Positions 36,004-44,344 of a DNA stretch of 64,000 nt are shown here, one piece after another. The stretch is from contig NZ_JAPONB010000001.1 in NCBI RefSeq assembly GCF_026676115.1, positions 62,001 through 126,000 of the forward strand, given 5' to 3'. Source of the DNA: Salinimicrobium sp. TH3 (lineage in GTDB: Bacteria; Bacteroidota; Bacteroidia; Flavobacteriales; Flavobacteriaceae). The first letter of the stretch is position 1; each line of letters begins with the position of its first letter. The notes under the pieces are model-generated. The model was not told where the DNA came from, searched no databases, and saw only the letters and a program-made list of their open reading frames with translations. Made by a program: the position numbers and the translations under genes.

Positions 36004-36840
36004 ATGAATTTTAGATCTCTTTTTGTAATTTTTTTTATACTAATAATTACCGGATGCTCTACTGATGATGACGTAATTCGTGATCCTGAATTTGAAACCC
36101 GATTAATCAAAAGTACTGAGGGGCGAAATGGAATGATATTGCAGTACCAAAATGATCTTCCGGTAAAGATCCTTCTACATGGAATTGGGGAACAGGACTT
36201 TTTTCCTGTAGCCATGGAAATTGAATATAATGAGAATTTCAGGGTCTCCAGAATTCTAATGGATACGCAAGGGAATTATTCTTTAGAAGATGGTTTTGAC
36301 TTTCAACTTAATCCAGAATTCTGGAAAATCATGGTTTTTAATTACCACTATGAAAATGAGAGATTAGAACGAATAACGAATGTGTCAGGCACTACTATTC
36401 ATACTGTTAAATATGATTCTCACGGAAGAGTAGTAGAAGAAAATAGATCAGGTTCATATATTCCCGCTTCCAATACCTGGGTAAAATCGGAATATAGTTA
36501 TGGTTCTACAGGATTTATGAATTATTATAAAACTGAAAGAGGAGAAGAAATTAAAGAGGGTGAAATTGTTGTAGATGAAAAAGCAAATCCTCTTTATATC
36601 TTATGGAGAGATTTTAGCCTTGTATTACCAAGATTTTATATTCATAACTGGAATGATAATAATATTCCTTATCAACCTTATAATATTTTAGAAAAATATA
36701 TAAATGGTGAACTTGATTATAAAGCATCCTTTGAATATGATGGAGACTACCCGTCGCACTATTTTTTAGAAATCATTTCTGGTACGTACATGAGCGAACA
36801 AACTTCTCCTAGTCTCGATTTAAATATAATTTACAATTAG
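36004..36840 (+). CDS. Element-encoded lipoprotein of unknown function
   Basis: The 278-residue protein has a lipoprotein signal (lipobox ITGC) followed by an acidic STDDD stretch, so it should reach the outer membrane. The body is rich in short beta strands with YD-repeat-like phrases (MILQYQNDLPVKI, FNYHYENERLERI, HTVKYDSHGRVVEEN, FEYDGDYPSHYF). It resembles the many beta-rich lipoproteins of Bacteroidota, without a recognisable active site. It is the only gene in the element on the plus strand and has its own promoter and operator-like repeats. It is likely cargo; a surface-exclusion or phage-receptor-masking role is possible but unproven. Confidence 0.7.
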   Translation: MNFRSLFVIFFILIITGCSTDDDVIRDPEFETRLIKSTEGRNGMILQYQNDLPVKILLHGIGEQDFFPVAMEIEYNENFRVSRILMDTQGNYSLEDGFDFQLNPEFWKIMVFNYHYENERLERITNVSGTTIHTVKYDSHGRVVEENRSGSYIPASNTWVKSEYSYGSTGFMNYYKTERGEEIKEGEIVVDEKANPLYILWRDFSLVLPRFYIHNWNDNNIPYQPYNILEKYINGELDYKASFEYDGDYPSHYFLEIISGTYMSEQTSPSLDLNIIYN

Positions 36841-37133
36841 TGTTTAAAAAAAAGGTTATCCGTTAATCCCTTAATCCATCCAAACCATTAGTTAATGCTA
36901 AGATTTCATCTGAAGCCAGTATTGTATATAATTTAAATAATATTTATTTTTACTTATAACATATCATTCCATAGGTCACCTAATCGGTTACCTGGAGGAA
37001 AGAAAAAAGTAAGAAGTACTGAATTTACTGGTATTACGGGAGAGGCAAATAACCCTGCTACCATGTGTTCAAGACCTTTTCCTGCAGCAGAGCGAAAGGA
37101 AATGTGCTGAGGAAGGTTTTCTTTTAAAGCTTT

Positions 37134-37994
37134 TTAAAATCGCTGTGGTAGCAGCCTTAGTTTTTCATTTAAATCTTTAAAGCCGCTATAAGTCGACGAA
37201 CAATCCTTAATGATCATAGGCAATTCTTTAATATTTTTTGCAGCTTTCTTTCCTGCAAGATCATTGTCGAGATATAAATAGGTCTCCTGGTACTTATTCA
37301 GTAGGGGTAAGCTTCTATTTATAAAGCCGAGAGAATTGAGCACTAGGCTATCTGATGAAGCTATTAAATCTTTATCCGTGGTAGCCAGGGATAGGAAATC
37401 AAACATCCCCTCAAATAGTAGAAGCTTTTCTTTTTGTTGAGTGATCAGACTGTAGGATTTCGGAGCCGTCGAATTCTTGAAAAATTTATTTCTCAGCTCC
37501 CAGCCTCCTGCAGAGTTTGGGAGACCAATTGAAAAATGAATTTTTCTATTATGCTTGTACCACACCTCTTTACAAAAGGTGTGGGCAGTTGAGACGGATA
37601 TTGATCTCGATTTGAGATATTGAATGAGTGCCGGGTGCTGTAATTCTTTCACGTCGGTTACTTGAAGTGTTTCCTCACTTTTATTTATTTCCATTACCGG
37701 CGGGTTAAAGAAAAAAGAAGTTTGGCTGCTTAGATATCGCAGTGCCTCGATTGGAGAGCAAAATTTTAATTCCATAACCAGGTCTATCACATTTCCTCCT
37801 TTTGCAATTCCGAAGTCGTACCAAAGGTTCTTGCTCAATGTAACACAGAAAGATGGTTCTCTCTCTGTTCGCAGCGGACTCAGATACCAGGCAGCTTTGC
37901 TGGTCTGCCTTTTAGGTACAACTCCAAAATCTCCAAGAACTTTGATAATGCTCTTTTGCCTTGCCTCCTTCCAATCTAAAAAACTCCTCTCCAT
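37134..37994 (-). CDS. TOPRIM-domain DNA primase
   Basis: The 286-residue protein has an N-terminal region like the CHC2 zinc-finger/DnaG N-domain (SPLRTEREPSFCVTL, WYDFGIAKGGNVIDLVM), but the four zinc ligands are mostly lost. A C-terminal TOPRIM domain follows: LLLFEGMFDFLSL with E195 and YLYLDNDLAGKKA with D243/D245. It would prime DNA synthesis for autonomous replication of the element. Similar short primases are common in Bacteroidota mobile elements. An iteron-like array lies immediately upstream and the VapE-like gene beyond that, all on one strand. Confidence 0.85.
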   Translation of the reverse strand: MERSFLDWKEARQKSIIKVLGDFGVVPKRQTSKAAWYLSPLRTEREPSFCVTLSKNLWYDFGIAKGGNVIDLVMELKFCSPIEALRYLSSQTSFFFNPPVMEINKSEETLQVTDVKELQHPALIQYLKSRSISVSTAHTFCKEVWYKHNRKIHFSIGLPNSAGGWELRNKFFKNSTAPKSYSLITQQKEKLLLFEGMFDFLSLATTDKDLIASSDSLVLNSLGFINRSLPLLNKYQETYLYLDNDLAGKKAAKNIKELPMIIKDCSSTYSGFKDLNEKLRLLPQRF

Positions 37995-38214
37995 AACTGA
38001 TTTTTCACATACCTACCTTACCTAATGCGTCTTTACTGGTCTGAAACTTACCTATGCCTCTATTTTTATCTCTACCTTACTTACCTTTTACAGGTAAAAA
38101 CAGGTAAGTCATTTATTTTTTATTTTACCCGCTTAGAACTCTTTATTCAAGCGGCTTTCCCTTATATAGGTAAGTAGGTAATTAATTTTTACTTTATTTT
38201 ATATTACCTATGTT
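37995..38214. other. Iteron-like array, candidate replication origin of the element
   Basis: This AT-rich 220-bp spacer between the VapE-like and primase genes contains eight copies of TTACCT/AGGTAA: TTACCT at 38018, 38048, 38081 and 38204; AGGTAA at 38092, 38102, 38168 and 38176. The copies at 38081 and 38092 form a 17-bp inverted repeat. Related TACCTACC copies occur near 38010. The layout fits an origin recognised by an element replication protein, or a strong operator. Confidence 0.6.
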
Positions 38215-39396
38215 TTATGAAAGCTCCAGAGGAGAAGCTTTAAAAAGGGGTCGGACCAGGTAACCGTAAACCTGCCGCTTTGGCTCCTTGATCCTTTCAA
38301 ATCCCCGGCTCCTGAGTGCCTTTCCCATGCTTATCACATTCAGCCGGGAATTAATACAGTTGAGCCTGGCAATAATATCTGAGGTTGTCATAAATTCCGT
38401 TACATCACTGCTTATTTCATAGTATTTTGATAGAAGTTCTTCCTCCATGGAAGGTTCCTTGTATGGCTTATTACGTTCTTCATTCTGAAGAATGTCCTGT
38501 AAAGTCAATTCCGGATCAAAATCTTCTGCCTTATAGGCTAAATGATATGCCTGTGCCCAAACACCATCAATGTTTATTTCCTCCAGATAATTAAAGTTGA
38601 TCTTCCCCTGAAGGTCAAAACACAGCCATCGGACAGATCCTGTTTCATCATTAAGAAAGGTTGTCCTGTTCGTTGATCCTATAAAGCTGCAGATTCTTTG
38701 GAGGGAAGTATTTTTCCGGTCATACGGCAATCTTTCATTGATCATGGTTTTAGAAAAATAAGCTTTAAGAGCATTAATTTCCTTTTTGGCCAGGATAGAC
38801 AACTCGTCCAGGTTGATCAGGAAATTTCTTGCCAGCTGGATCCTTGCATCTTTATCTGTGGTCATATCTTCAGCAAAGTAATTCTTCAATTCAGGAGGAC
38901 ATAAGAAACGGCACCAAGTCGACTTTCCGGAGTTCTGTTGTGCCTGCACCAGGACAAGACACTGCTTATTAAAATAATGCTCCTCCAGGGCACATTTCGC
39001 GCTCCGGACTAACCACTTCTTAAAATGATACTCGAATAAAGCTTGTTCCTTCAATGGTAAATAGCTGGCGAGTTTGGCAATGTGATCTTCCCCATCCCAC
39101 TGAGGTAAATTGCCAAAGTATTCTCTGATAGGATTGAACTTTGGAATTAAGTGGGAGTCTAAGAAAATTTCAAGTTTTGATAAGGTGACCTCGATGTTAG
39201 CCTGGGCTAATTCTATGAGAAAAGAATTAACTGCGAATTTCTCCCAATTGTGTTCATCCTTAAAAGAGATCTGAAGGTCTTGAGTGATTTCATTAAAACG
39301 TATAGCGTATTTCTTGTTGATATAATTAAGCATTATATCATAGATAGTCTTCTTCTTCGATCTTGAGACATGGTATATTTCGCGTTCTTTTTTCAC
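38215..39396 (-). CDS. VapE-like P-loop ATPase, probable replicative helicase
   Basis: The 393-residue protein has a Walker A motif AQQNSGKST (residues 152-160), Walker B FLINLDEL (192-199), a sensor-like GSTNRTTFL (240-248) and a downstream arginine in SVRW. These are the features of the virulence-associated E (VapE) family, an SF3-like ATPase found beside primases in satellites and islands. The C-terminal 100 residues look like a winged-helix (TTSDIIARLN, MGKALRSRGF) that could bind the TTACCT repeats next to it. It lies 12 bp after the small upstream gene. Confidence 0.85.
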   Translation of the reverse strand: MKKEREIYHVSRSKKKTIYDIMLNYINKKYAIRFNEITQDLQISFKDEHNWEKFAVNSFLIELAQANIEVTLSKLEIFLDSHLIPKFNPIREYFGNLPQWDGEDHIAKLASYLPLKEQALFEYHFKKWLVRSAKCALEEHYFNKQCLVLVQAQQNSGKSTWCRFLCPPELKNYFAEDMTTDKDARIQLARNFLINLDELSILAKKEINALKAYFSKTMINERLPYDRKNTSLQRICSFIGSTNRTTFLNDETGSVRWLCFDLQGKINFNYLEEINIDGVWAQAYHLAYKAEDFDPELTLQDILQNEERNKPYKEPSMEEELLSKYYEISSDVTEFMTTSDIIARLNCINSRLNVISMGKALRSRGFERIKEPKRQVYGYLVRPLFKASPLELS

Positions 39397-39408
39397 AACT
39401 CAATCTTT

Positions 39409-39726
39409 TTAGATGTCTCCTTCTTGAATTGTGGTCTGCTTTAGCTCGAACAACCTAATCCTACTTCCTTTGTATGGATTATGGGAAGGCATATAAGAAA
39501 TGTATTGCCAATTATCTAGATCTTTTATGCATCGATGATAGGTTCCCTTGGCACCTATTTTTGCCACCTGCATTACGTCCTCTCTATTTATGTAAAAGGA
39601 TTCGGGAAAGCGCAAAATATTCCAAAGTCGGAATAGTGAAAAATAAAGGCTGATGTGGGTAGGATTTAACCTCGGATCCTTCTTGATGTTTTCCATCAAA
39701 GCATTCATGTGGTGTACATAATTCAT
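39409..39726 (-). CDS. Small winged-helix-like protein of Bacteroidota mobile elements
   Basis: The 105-residue protein begins MNYVHHMNALMENIKKD and has helical phrases LNPTHISLYFSLFRLWN, INREDVMQVAKIGAKGTYHRCI and YISYMPSHNPYKGS. This pattern is familiar from flavobacterial integrative elements and resembles a DnaD/replication-initiator-type winged helix, though I cannot name a Pfam family. It heads the replication operon just ahead of the VapE-like gene. A role in origin recognition or regulation is inferred. A GGTTC-N11-GAACC inverted repeat (39749-39769) lies 23 bp before its start, a possible operator. Confidence 0.7.
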   Translation of the reverse strand: MNYVHHMNALMENIKKDPRLNPTHISLYFSLFRLWNILRFPESFYINREDVMQVAKIGAKGTYHRCIKDLDNWQYISYMPSHNPYKGSRIRLFELKQTTIQEGDI

Positions 39727-39970
39727 AGCTTAGAAAATTAAAGGTTTGGGTTCTGTTCATTTACGAACCGCAACCGGGGATTTCGTTCTTATCTTCAAAG
39801 ATGAATTAGGGCAGAACAACCTTTCAACTTCCGGAGAAAGTTTAACTATTTTGATGCTATATAATTACATTTTTAATAAGAAAAGCTTCTGTTTGCTGAT
39901 AATTCAAAATTTAATGTGGAACATTAAATTTCTTGTACCGACGAAATAGTGAATTAATAGTAGAAATATC

Positions 39971-41044
39971 CTATAGATTAAGATCTGGAAGGTTTTTTAT
40001 GGCCTCATCTTTTAATCTTTCTACGTGGTTCAGATACTTTAGAGTAGTCTTGGTCGAAGCATGTCCCATGGCATCTGCAACACTTTTTAGGTTTGCTCCA
40101 TTAATTAATAATAAGCAAGCAAAACTGTGTCTAGCACAGTAAAACGTAATTTTTTTATCTATATCAGCTCTGTTGCTCCAGTATTTAAGATTTTTATTAA
40201 CCGCAGTTTGACTAATTCCCTGGATTTTGAAGATGTAAGAATCTTTCTGCCCTGGGGCACCTATGATTTTTGATGCTGCAGAATTTAACTGGTTGTTAAT
40301 AGCAGATCCCGTTTTTTTACGAAAAGTGAATAATCTGTCTTTCTTTATATTTTTCCATTTAAGATCTGCAACTTCGGCAAGTCCTAAACCGGTATAGCAA
40401 CAAAAAAGAAAAGCTTTTTTAACTTCCTCATTTCCGCAATGAGTTCGAGCCAATAGCCTAAGTTCATCAATGTCCAGCACTTCCTTTTTAAGATTCTCTC
40501 CTTTGTTCGGATTTTTAAAAATAATTCCTTCCGTCGGCATCTCTGAAATTATTCCTTTATTTTTTGCGTCGCGGAGAATTTTCTTAAATCTGGAAAAGTA
40601 ATTGTGGGGAGTTTCGCCAGACAAAGATTTACAAGAAAGGAGATAATTTTTATAGTTCTCCATTGTATCAGGACTAATGTCTGATACTTTATAATTAGGA
40701 TCTTTTATAAAATCTTTAAATTTTGTGACAGATCCTAAGATGACTTTAATATCTGCCTTTGAGTATTTTTTTAAGAAAGTTTCTGCAAAATCATTGAACT
40801 TCACTTTTCTTAAGTGGGCTGGTATGTATGAACTTCCTTTGCTAATTAGGTTTATTTGTTCCTGCGCTGCTTTCTCTTCAGCCAGTTTTTTCTTTTCCTT
40901 CCTTTGCGTAAGAGAATCTTTATTCGCTCCCTTAGTTTTGATACTAATGTTCAAAAATTTATAGGATCTCTTTCCATCTTGATAGATATCAAGATAAAAG
41001 CTTTTTCCATTTTTAATTTGCTTCTGTCTAAGATTAACGGACAT
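39971..41044 (-). CDS. int: Tyrosine recombinase (integrase) of the tRNA-Leu element
   Basis: The 357-residue integrase is next to attR and reads into the element. It has an N-terminal DNA-binding segment, a SAM-like core-binding domain (about 80-165) and a C-terminal catalytic domain. Box I reads TGLGLAEV, with Gly221 where the first catalytic Arg normally stands; this loss is known from the CTnDOT integrase. Box II reads YCARHSFA with Arg305 retained, but Tyr302 in the usual His place. His328 (MGHAS) and the nucleophile Tyr337 (KYLNH) are present. It would recombine the 18-bp att repeats. Family is certain; activity is plausible. Confidence 0.93.
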   Translation of the reverse strand: MSVNLRQKQIKNGKSFYLDIYQDGKRSYKFLNISIKTKGANKDSLTQRKEKKKLAEEKAAQEQINLISKGSSYIPAHLRKVKFNDFAETFLKKYSKADIKVILGSVTKFKDFIKDPNYKVSDISPDTMENYKNYLLSCKSLSGETPHNYFSRFKKILRDAKNKGIISEMPTEGIIFKNPNKGENLKKEVLDIDELRLLARTHCGNEEVKKAFLFCCYTGLGLAEVADLKWKNIKKDRLFTFRKKTGSAINNQLNSAASKIIGAPGQKDSYIFKIQGISQTAVNKNLKYWSNRADIDKKITFYCARHSFACLLLINGANLKSVADAMGHASTKTTLKYLNHVERLKDEAIKNLPDLNL

Positions 41045-41050
41045 GTCTTG

Positions 41051-41069
41051 AGTAACAAATGAGTAACAA
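41051..41069 (-). repeat. Paired AGTAACAA repeats upstream of the integrase start (candidate arm sites)
   Basis: AGTAACAA at 41051-41058 and 41062-41069, 11 bp apart, mirror the GGTAACAA pair near attL. They lie within the int promoter region, so integrase binding could also autoregulate int. Confidence 0.55.
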
Positions 41070-41180
41070 AAGTGATAGCAAATTAAGAAATAAATAGATT
41101 TAAAGAAAATGAAATTCAGGTAATTAACTGACTTTCAATATATTTAAACATCATTTAATATTACTTGATGCCCTGGAATT

Positions 41181-41198
41181 TTCCCGCCCAAGGTACTT
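41181..41198 (+). repeat. attR, right 18-bp direct repeat
   Basis: TTCCCGCCCAAGGTACTT, identical to attL, about 140 bp to the right of the integrase start. Confidence 0.92.
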
Positions 41199-41201
41199 AA
41201 G

Positions 41202-41235
41202 AAAAGCTGAGATTCATGTCTCAGCTTTTTTTTTT
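41202..41235 (+). terminator. Probable original terminator of tRNA-Leu, displaced by the element
   Basis: AAAAGCTGAGA (41202-41212) pairs with TCTCAGCTTTT (41219-41229) and is followed by a long T-run. It begins 4 nt after attR, the position it would occupy just downstream of the tRNA in an empty chromosome. Confidence 0.8.
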
Positions 41236-41330
41236 GTTTATAGTTTAGATGTCAAATTGACGCTGAGGGATGACCTTAAAAAATAAAATCCTATCTTTTC
41301 TTTCCTGTTATCAAACATTAATTGAAGTAA

Positions 41331-42317
41331 ATGATTAGATCTATATTATTAAAAACAGTAGTTGTAATAAGTGTCATTGTGGTTGTATTGAGTGTTTTAT
41401 CCTTAATACATGACCTGACTTACTGGTACGCCAAGATCCTGGATTTTCCCCGAACTCAGTATCTAATTCTTTCTGTTATTTGTTTGGGGTTGTTTACAAT
41501 ATTGAACAGGAAATGGAATAGTACTTCCTATATTATCGCAGCAGGGCTTATCGTAGCCATTTCTATTCATTCAGTTAAAATAGCCCCATATTTCTTTGGA
41601 GAAAAAGTTGTCCCCGAAGTTTCTCTTGTAGACTCAAATTCAAAATCGAGCGTGGAGATTCTTATTGTCAATGTTCTGATGACCAACAAGAATGCGGCAA
41701 AACTCAAAGAAATTATTGATGAACACCAACCAGATATGGTTTTAGCCATGGAAGTAAACAGCTGGTGGGTAGAGCAATTGGATGAAATTGATTATCCCTT
41801 TACTATGAGTCATCCTTTAGACAATGCTTACGGAATGGTTCTTTATTCCAGGCTTCCTCTTTCGGAAAGTGAGGTGAAATTTTTTCGACATCAGGATGTT
41901 CCTTCTCTTCACACGGTGGTGGAACTTAGGTCTGGGGAAAAAATAAAATTTCATGGGGTTCACCCTGTAGCCCCATTCCCAAGTGAGAAATATCCCGATA
42001 ATGTAGGTCTGGAAGAAGTGGCCTTATCAAAGGTCGGTAATTTAGTCGAAGCCGATACTTTACCCTCGATAGTGGCCGGGGATTTCAACGATGTCTCCTG
42101 GTCAAAATCAACCCGGTTCTTTGAAAAGAGTGGGAATTTGAAGAACGTGAGGTTAGGGAGAGGATTATATAATTCCTTTAGTGCCCAGTCTTTCTTTATG
42201 AGGTGGCCGCTTGATCATTTCTTTGTAACAGAGGACTTTGGTGCTGTTAAGATCGAGAGACTTCCAAAATTTGGCTCAGATCATTTTCCTGTAATCGCAG
42301 AATTAGTGCTTCAGTAA
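41331..42317 (+). CDS. Membrane-anchored endonuclease/exonuclease/phosphatase (EEP) family protein
   Basis: The first 90 residues of the 328 carry three hydrophobic helices. The EEP domain follows (about 105-328), with MEVNSWW (metal-binding Glu), VAGDFNDVSW, WPLDHFFVT and GSDHFPV, the last three being standard catalytic and metal-binding motifs. EEP proteins of this layout are usually predicted periplasmic phosphodiesterases or phosphatases. The substrate cannot be assigned. It is the first gene to the right of the integrated element and belongs to the host chromosome. Confidence 0.88.
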   Translation: MIRSILLKTVVVISVIVVVLSVLSLIHDLTYWYAKILDFPRTQYLILSVICLGLFTILNRKWNSTSYIIAAGLIVAISIHSVKIAPYFFGEKVVPEVSLVDSNSKSSVEILIVNVLMTNKNAAKLKEIIDEHQPDMVLAMEVNSWWVEQLDEIDYPFTMSHPLDNAYGMVLYSRLPLSESEVKFFRHQDVPSLHTVVELRSGEKIKFHGVHPVAPFPSEKYPDNVGLEEVALSKVGNLVEADTLPSIVAGDFNDVSWSKSTRFFEKSGNLKNVRLGRGLYNSFSAQSFFMRWPLDHFFVTEDFGAVKIERLPKFGSDHFPVIAELVLQ

Positions 42318-42377
42318 ACAGGAAGGTCTCTTTTTTGATTTATTTTAAGCTTAAAATTTCTGGTTGATGCCGAGGTT

Positions 42378-43682
42378 TTATTTTGGAAATCTATCCATTA
42401 GCATTTCAACTTCCTTATAGAGCCTATCAAGGGTTTCAAGATCGGCCTCATTTTTTATGGAATTCCTGGACTCCTGCAAAAGCCCTTTAGCCTCCATGCC
42501 TAAAATTAGGTGATACTTTGGGTCTCTGGAATTCTGCCTCATTAAAGAAATGAACATCCCGGCAATTTTTTGAACCACCACAACATCCTTGCTGCAATAA
42601 CTTCTCAAGGAGGTATTTATATTGTAAAGCAACTCTTTAAAAGTTACTCCTCTCAACTTGACATAGTCCTTACCATCATCTGAAATGAATTCGCGGTCGG
42701 ACTTCAACATTCTAATCCTTAGCAATTCCGAGAGGTAATCAATTGCGTTTAATGCTGTCCCGGGATCATTAATGCCAGGAGACATAGCTTTTATTATAAC
42801 CTCGGTAATTTGTTTGAATGCAAGAATGAAATTTCTTGTAACAAGTTGCTCCCTGGACAAATGAAATTTATCCAACAAGTCTTTAGCAACTTCTTTATCC
42901 AATTTCTTTTTTGATCGAAACACCGGTTCCCCCTCTAAAACAAAAGAGCCTTTTATAACTAGAACTTCAAGCATGGTATCATTCTTTTTGCAAAAAGAAA
43001 GTAGTCCCTCTCTGGTAAAGCTTTGAAAGTAACCACTTTGTGGGGATTTATATTCAAACCAATCATCTGTCCCGGGAAAGGAAGAGGAATTACCTTTCTC
43101 TTCCTCCAGGAGATGGAAAAGGGTTTTTTGGGCATCTGTAAATATCTTTTTAAGGATATTGGTGATTTGAATAGTTTCAGAAATATTATGAATAAAATAA
43201 ATAAAAGCATAAATGGACATTACAGTAAAAAGAATGCCCAGCAGAACAGAAAAACCGGGTATCTGGTATTTGTCTCCTGTTGGCTGAATAGAGAAGAGGG
43301 TGAAAATACAGAACAAAATACTTGAGATATATATCCCGAGAATAATCTGGTGACGGCGATCGGATATTAAACCTGGAAGCAATCGCGGTGAATAATTACT
43401 GGCTGCCTGGTTGAGCAGCACCATTACCATAGAAAAACTAAAAACCATCATTGATATTAACCCTGTGATGCAGGCGCTTAGAATGGTTAAAGCCGTATCG
43501 CCACTGTTCACTACCAATAGCGGCGCATTTTCAACAAGATATCCCGAAACCCCCAGGCTCTCCAGGTACATCATAATGAAGGCGAAAATAAGGCCCGTAA
43601 GAGCAAATAAGGTAGGATAAAAAGCGATTTTACCTTTGACGTTTCCGTACAGGTAAGACATTTTGGTTAGAAAAGATTGCAT
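42378..43682 (-). CDS. DUF2254 family membrane protein
   Basis: The 434-residue protein has about four N-terminal hydrophobic segments up to residue 165, with the family phrase FSFSMVMVLLNQAASNYSPRLL. A soluble region follows with GYFQSFTREGLLSF and MSPGINDPGTALNAIDYL, also diagnostic of DUF2254. Function is unknown; the pattern recalls a channel or transporter with a cytoplasmic domain. It is a single gene facing the EEP gene. Confidence 0.87.
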   Translation of the reverse strand: MQSFLTKMSYLYGNVKGKIAFYPTLFALTGLIFAFIMMYLESLGVSGYLVENAPLLVVNSGDTALTILSACITGLISMMVFSFSMVMVLLNQAASNYSPRLLPGLISDRRHQIILGIYISSILFCIFTLFSIQPTGDKYQIPGFSVLLGILFTVMSIYAFIYFIHNISETIQITNILKKIFTDAQKTLFHLLEEEKGNSSSFPGTDDWFEYKSPQSGYFQSFTREGLLSFCKKNDTMLEVLVIKGSFVLEGEPVFRSKKKLDKEVAKDLLDKFHLSREQLVTRNFILAFKQITEVIIKAMSPGINDPGTALNAIDYLSELLRIRMLKSDREFISDDGKDYVKLRGVTFKELLYNINTSLRSYCSKDVVVVQKIAGMFISLMRQNSRDPKYHLILGMEAKGLLQESRNSIKNEADLETLDRLYKEVEMLMDRFPK

Positions 43683-43852
43683 TTTTTTCTTTCAAATATT
43701 AATGTTTGAAGTTAAGCAAATCCCAAAACAAGATAGCAGTTCAGATGCCTGTTTGCTTCAACTATTTTAAAGCACCAATTTTTTTATCTGGTTCACGCAA
43801 CCTTTTATGAAACCGGGGTCATAATAGTAAACAACTAATATTTCCACACATT

Positions 43853-44311
43853 ATGAAAAAGATTGCTCTTTTATTTATGTTCACCTTGTTATTGGCCGGT
43901 TGTGATATCGAAGATGACGGGCCAGGTTCTGTACAGGTTTTAGCTGAAGTGGTTGATGCAGATCTCCCAGAGTTTTTTGAAAAGGGAAAACTTTATCAAA
44001 TCAAAGTCACTTATCTTTTGCCAGATGCCTGCCATACCGCTTTGGGTTTACAAGCGATTAGAGGTGGGGCTGAAGGCGCATTGAGAAGAGATATCTATGT
44101 TGCCGGTGTAGCGTCATATCCCACAGGACTTGAGGATTGTACCTTAGAAAGTGAAGACCTTGAAAAAATGGATTCATTTACCCTTAGAATTGATGAAGAT
44201 CAGCCTTTTACGTTTTATCTTTGGACAGGCGTTGACGCAAACAAGGAGAGTATTTATACTAAAATAGTCGTTCCGGTAGGGGAGGCTACTCCTACACCTG
44301 CCGTCAATTAA
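43853..44311 (+). CDS. Small lipoprotein preceding an ECF sigma operon
   Basis: The 152-residue protein has a lipoprotein signal (lipobox LLAGC) followed by an acidic DIEDDGPG stretch. The body contains two cysteines (near DACHTALG and LEDCTLE) that could form a disulfide. Mostly beta structure is suggested. No family is recognised. It lies 33 bp ahead of the sigma factor gene and could be a co-regulated sensor or target. Confidence 0.7.
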   Translation: MKKIALLFMFTLLLAGCDIEDDGPGSVQVLAEVVDADLPEFFEKGKLYQIKVTYLLPDACHTALGLQAIRGGAEGALRRDIYVAGVASYPTGLEDCTLESEDLEKMDSFTLRIDEDQPFTFYLWTGVDANKESIYTKIVVPVGEATPTPAVN

Positions 44312-44344
44312 TTTTGAAAAGGTAGAAACCAACATCGTTTTTAG

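Larger units (their letters stand above)
34671..41198. mobile_element. Satellite-like integrative element in tRNA-Leu, about 6.5 kb
   Basis: It is bounded by perfect 18-bp direct repeats, the left one inside the tRNA. It holds, from right to left, a tyrosine integrase, a small helix-rich protein, a VapE-like ATPase, an iteron-like array, a TOPRIM primase, a lipoprotein gene (opposite strand) and hicB-hicA. Integration, replication, regulation and cargo functions are present; relaxase, conjugation, capsid and terminase genes are absent. That gene set resembles phage satellites or small mobilised islands. Repeat boundaries and integrase placement are direct observations. Mobility and helper dependence are inferred. 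Confidence 0.88.

Noticed and set aside
36954-37133. 59-codon in-frame open stretch after the primase stop codon, suggesting read-through or a split gene
   Set aside because: No homology recognised, no good start at its head, and an open run of this length can occur by chance; TOPRIM primases of this type end where this one does.
39746-39949. 67-codon plus-strand ORF in the spacer before the integrase
   Set aside because: No protein-like features; the spacer more likely holds an operator for the replication operon.
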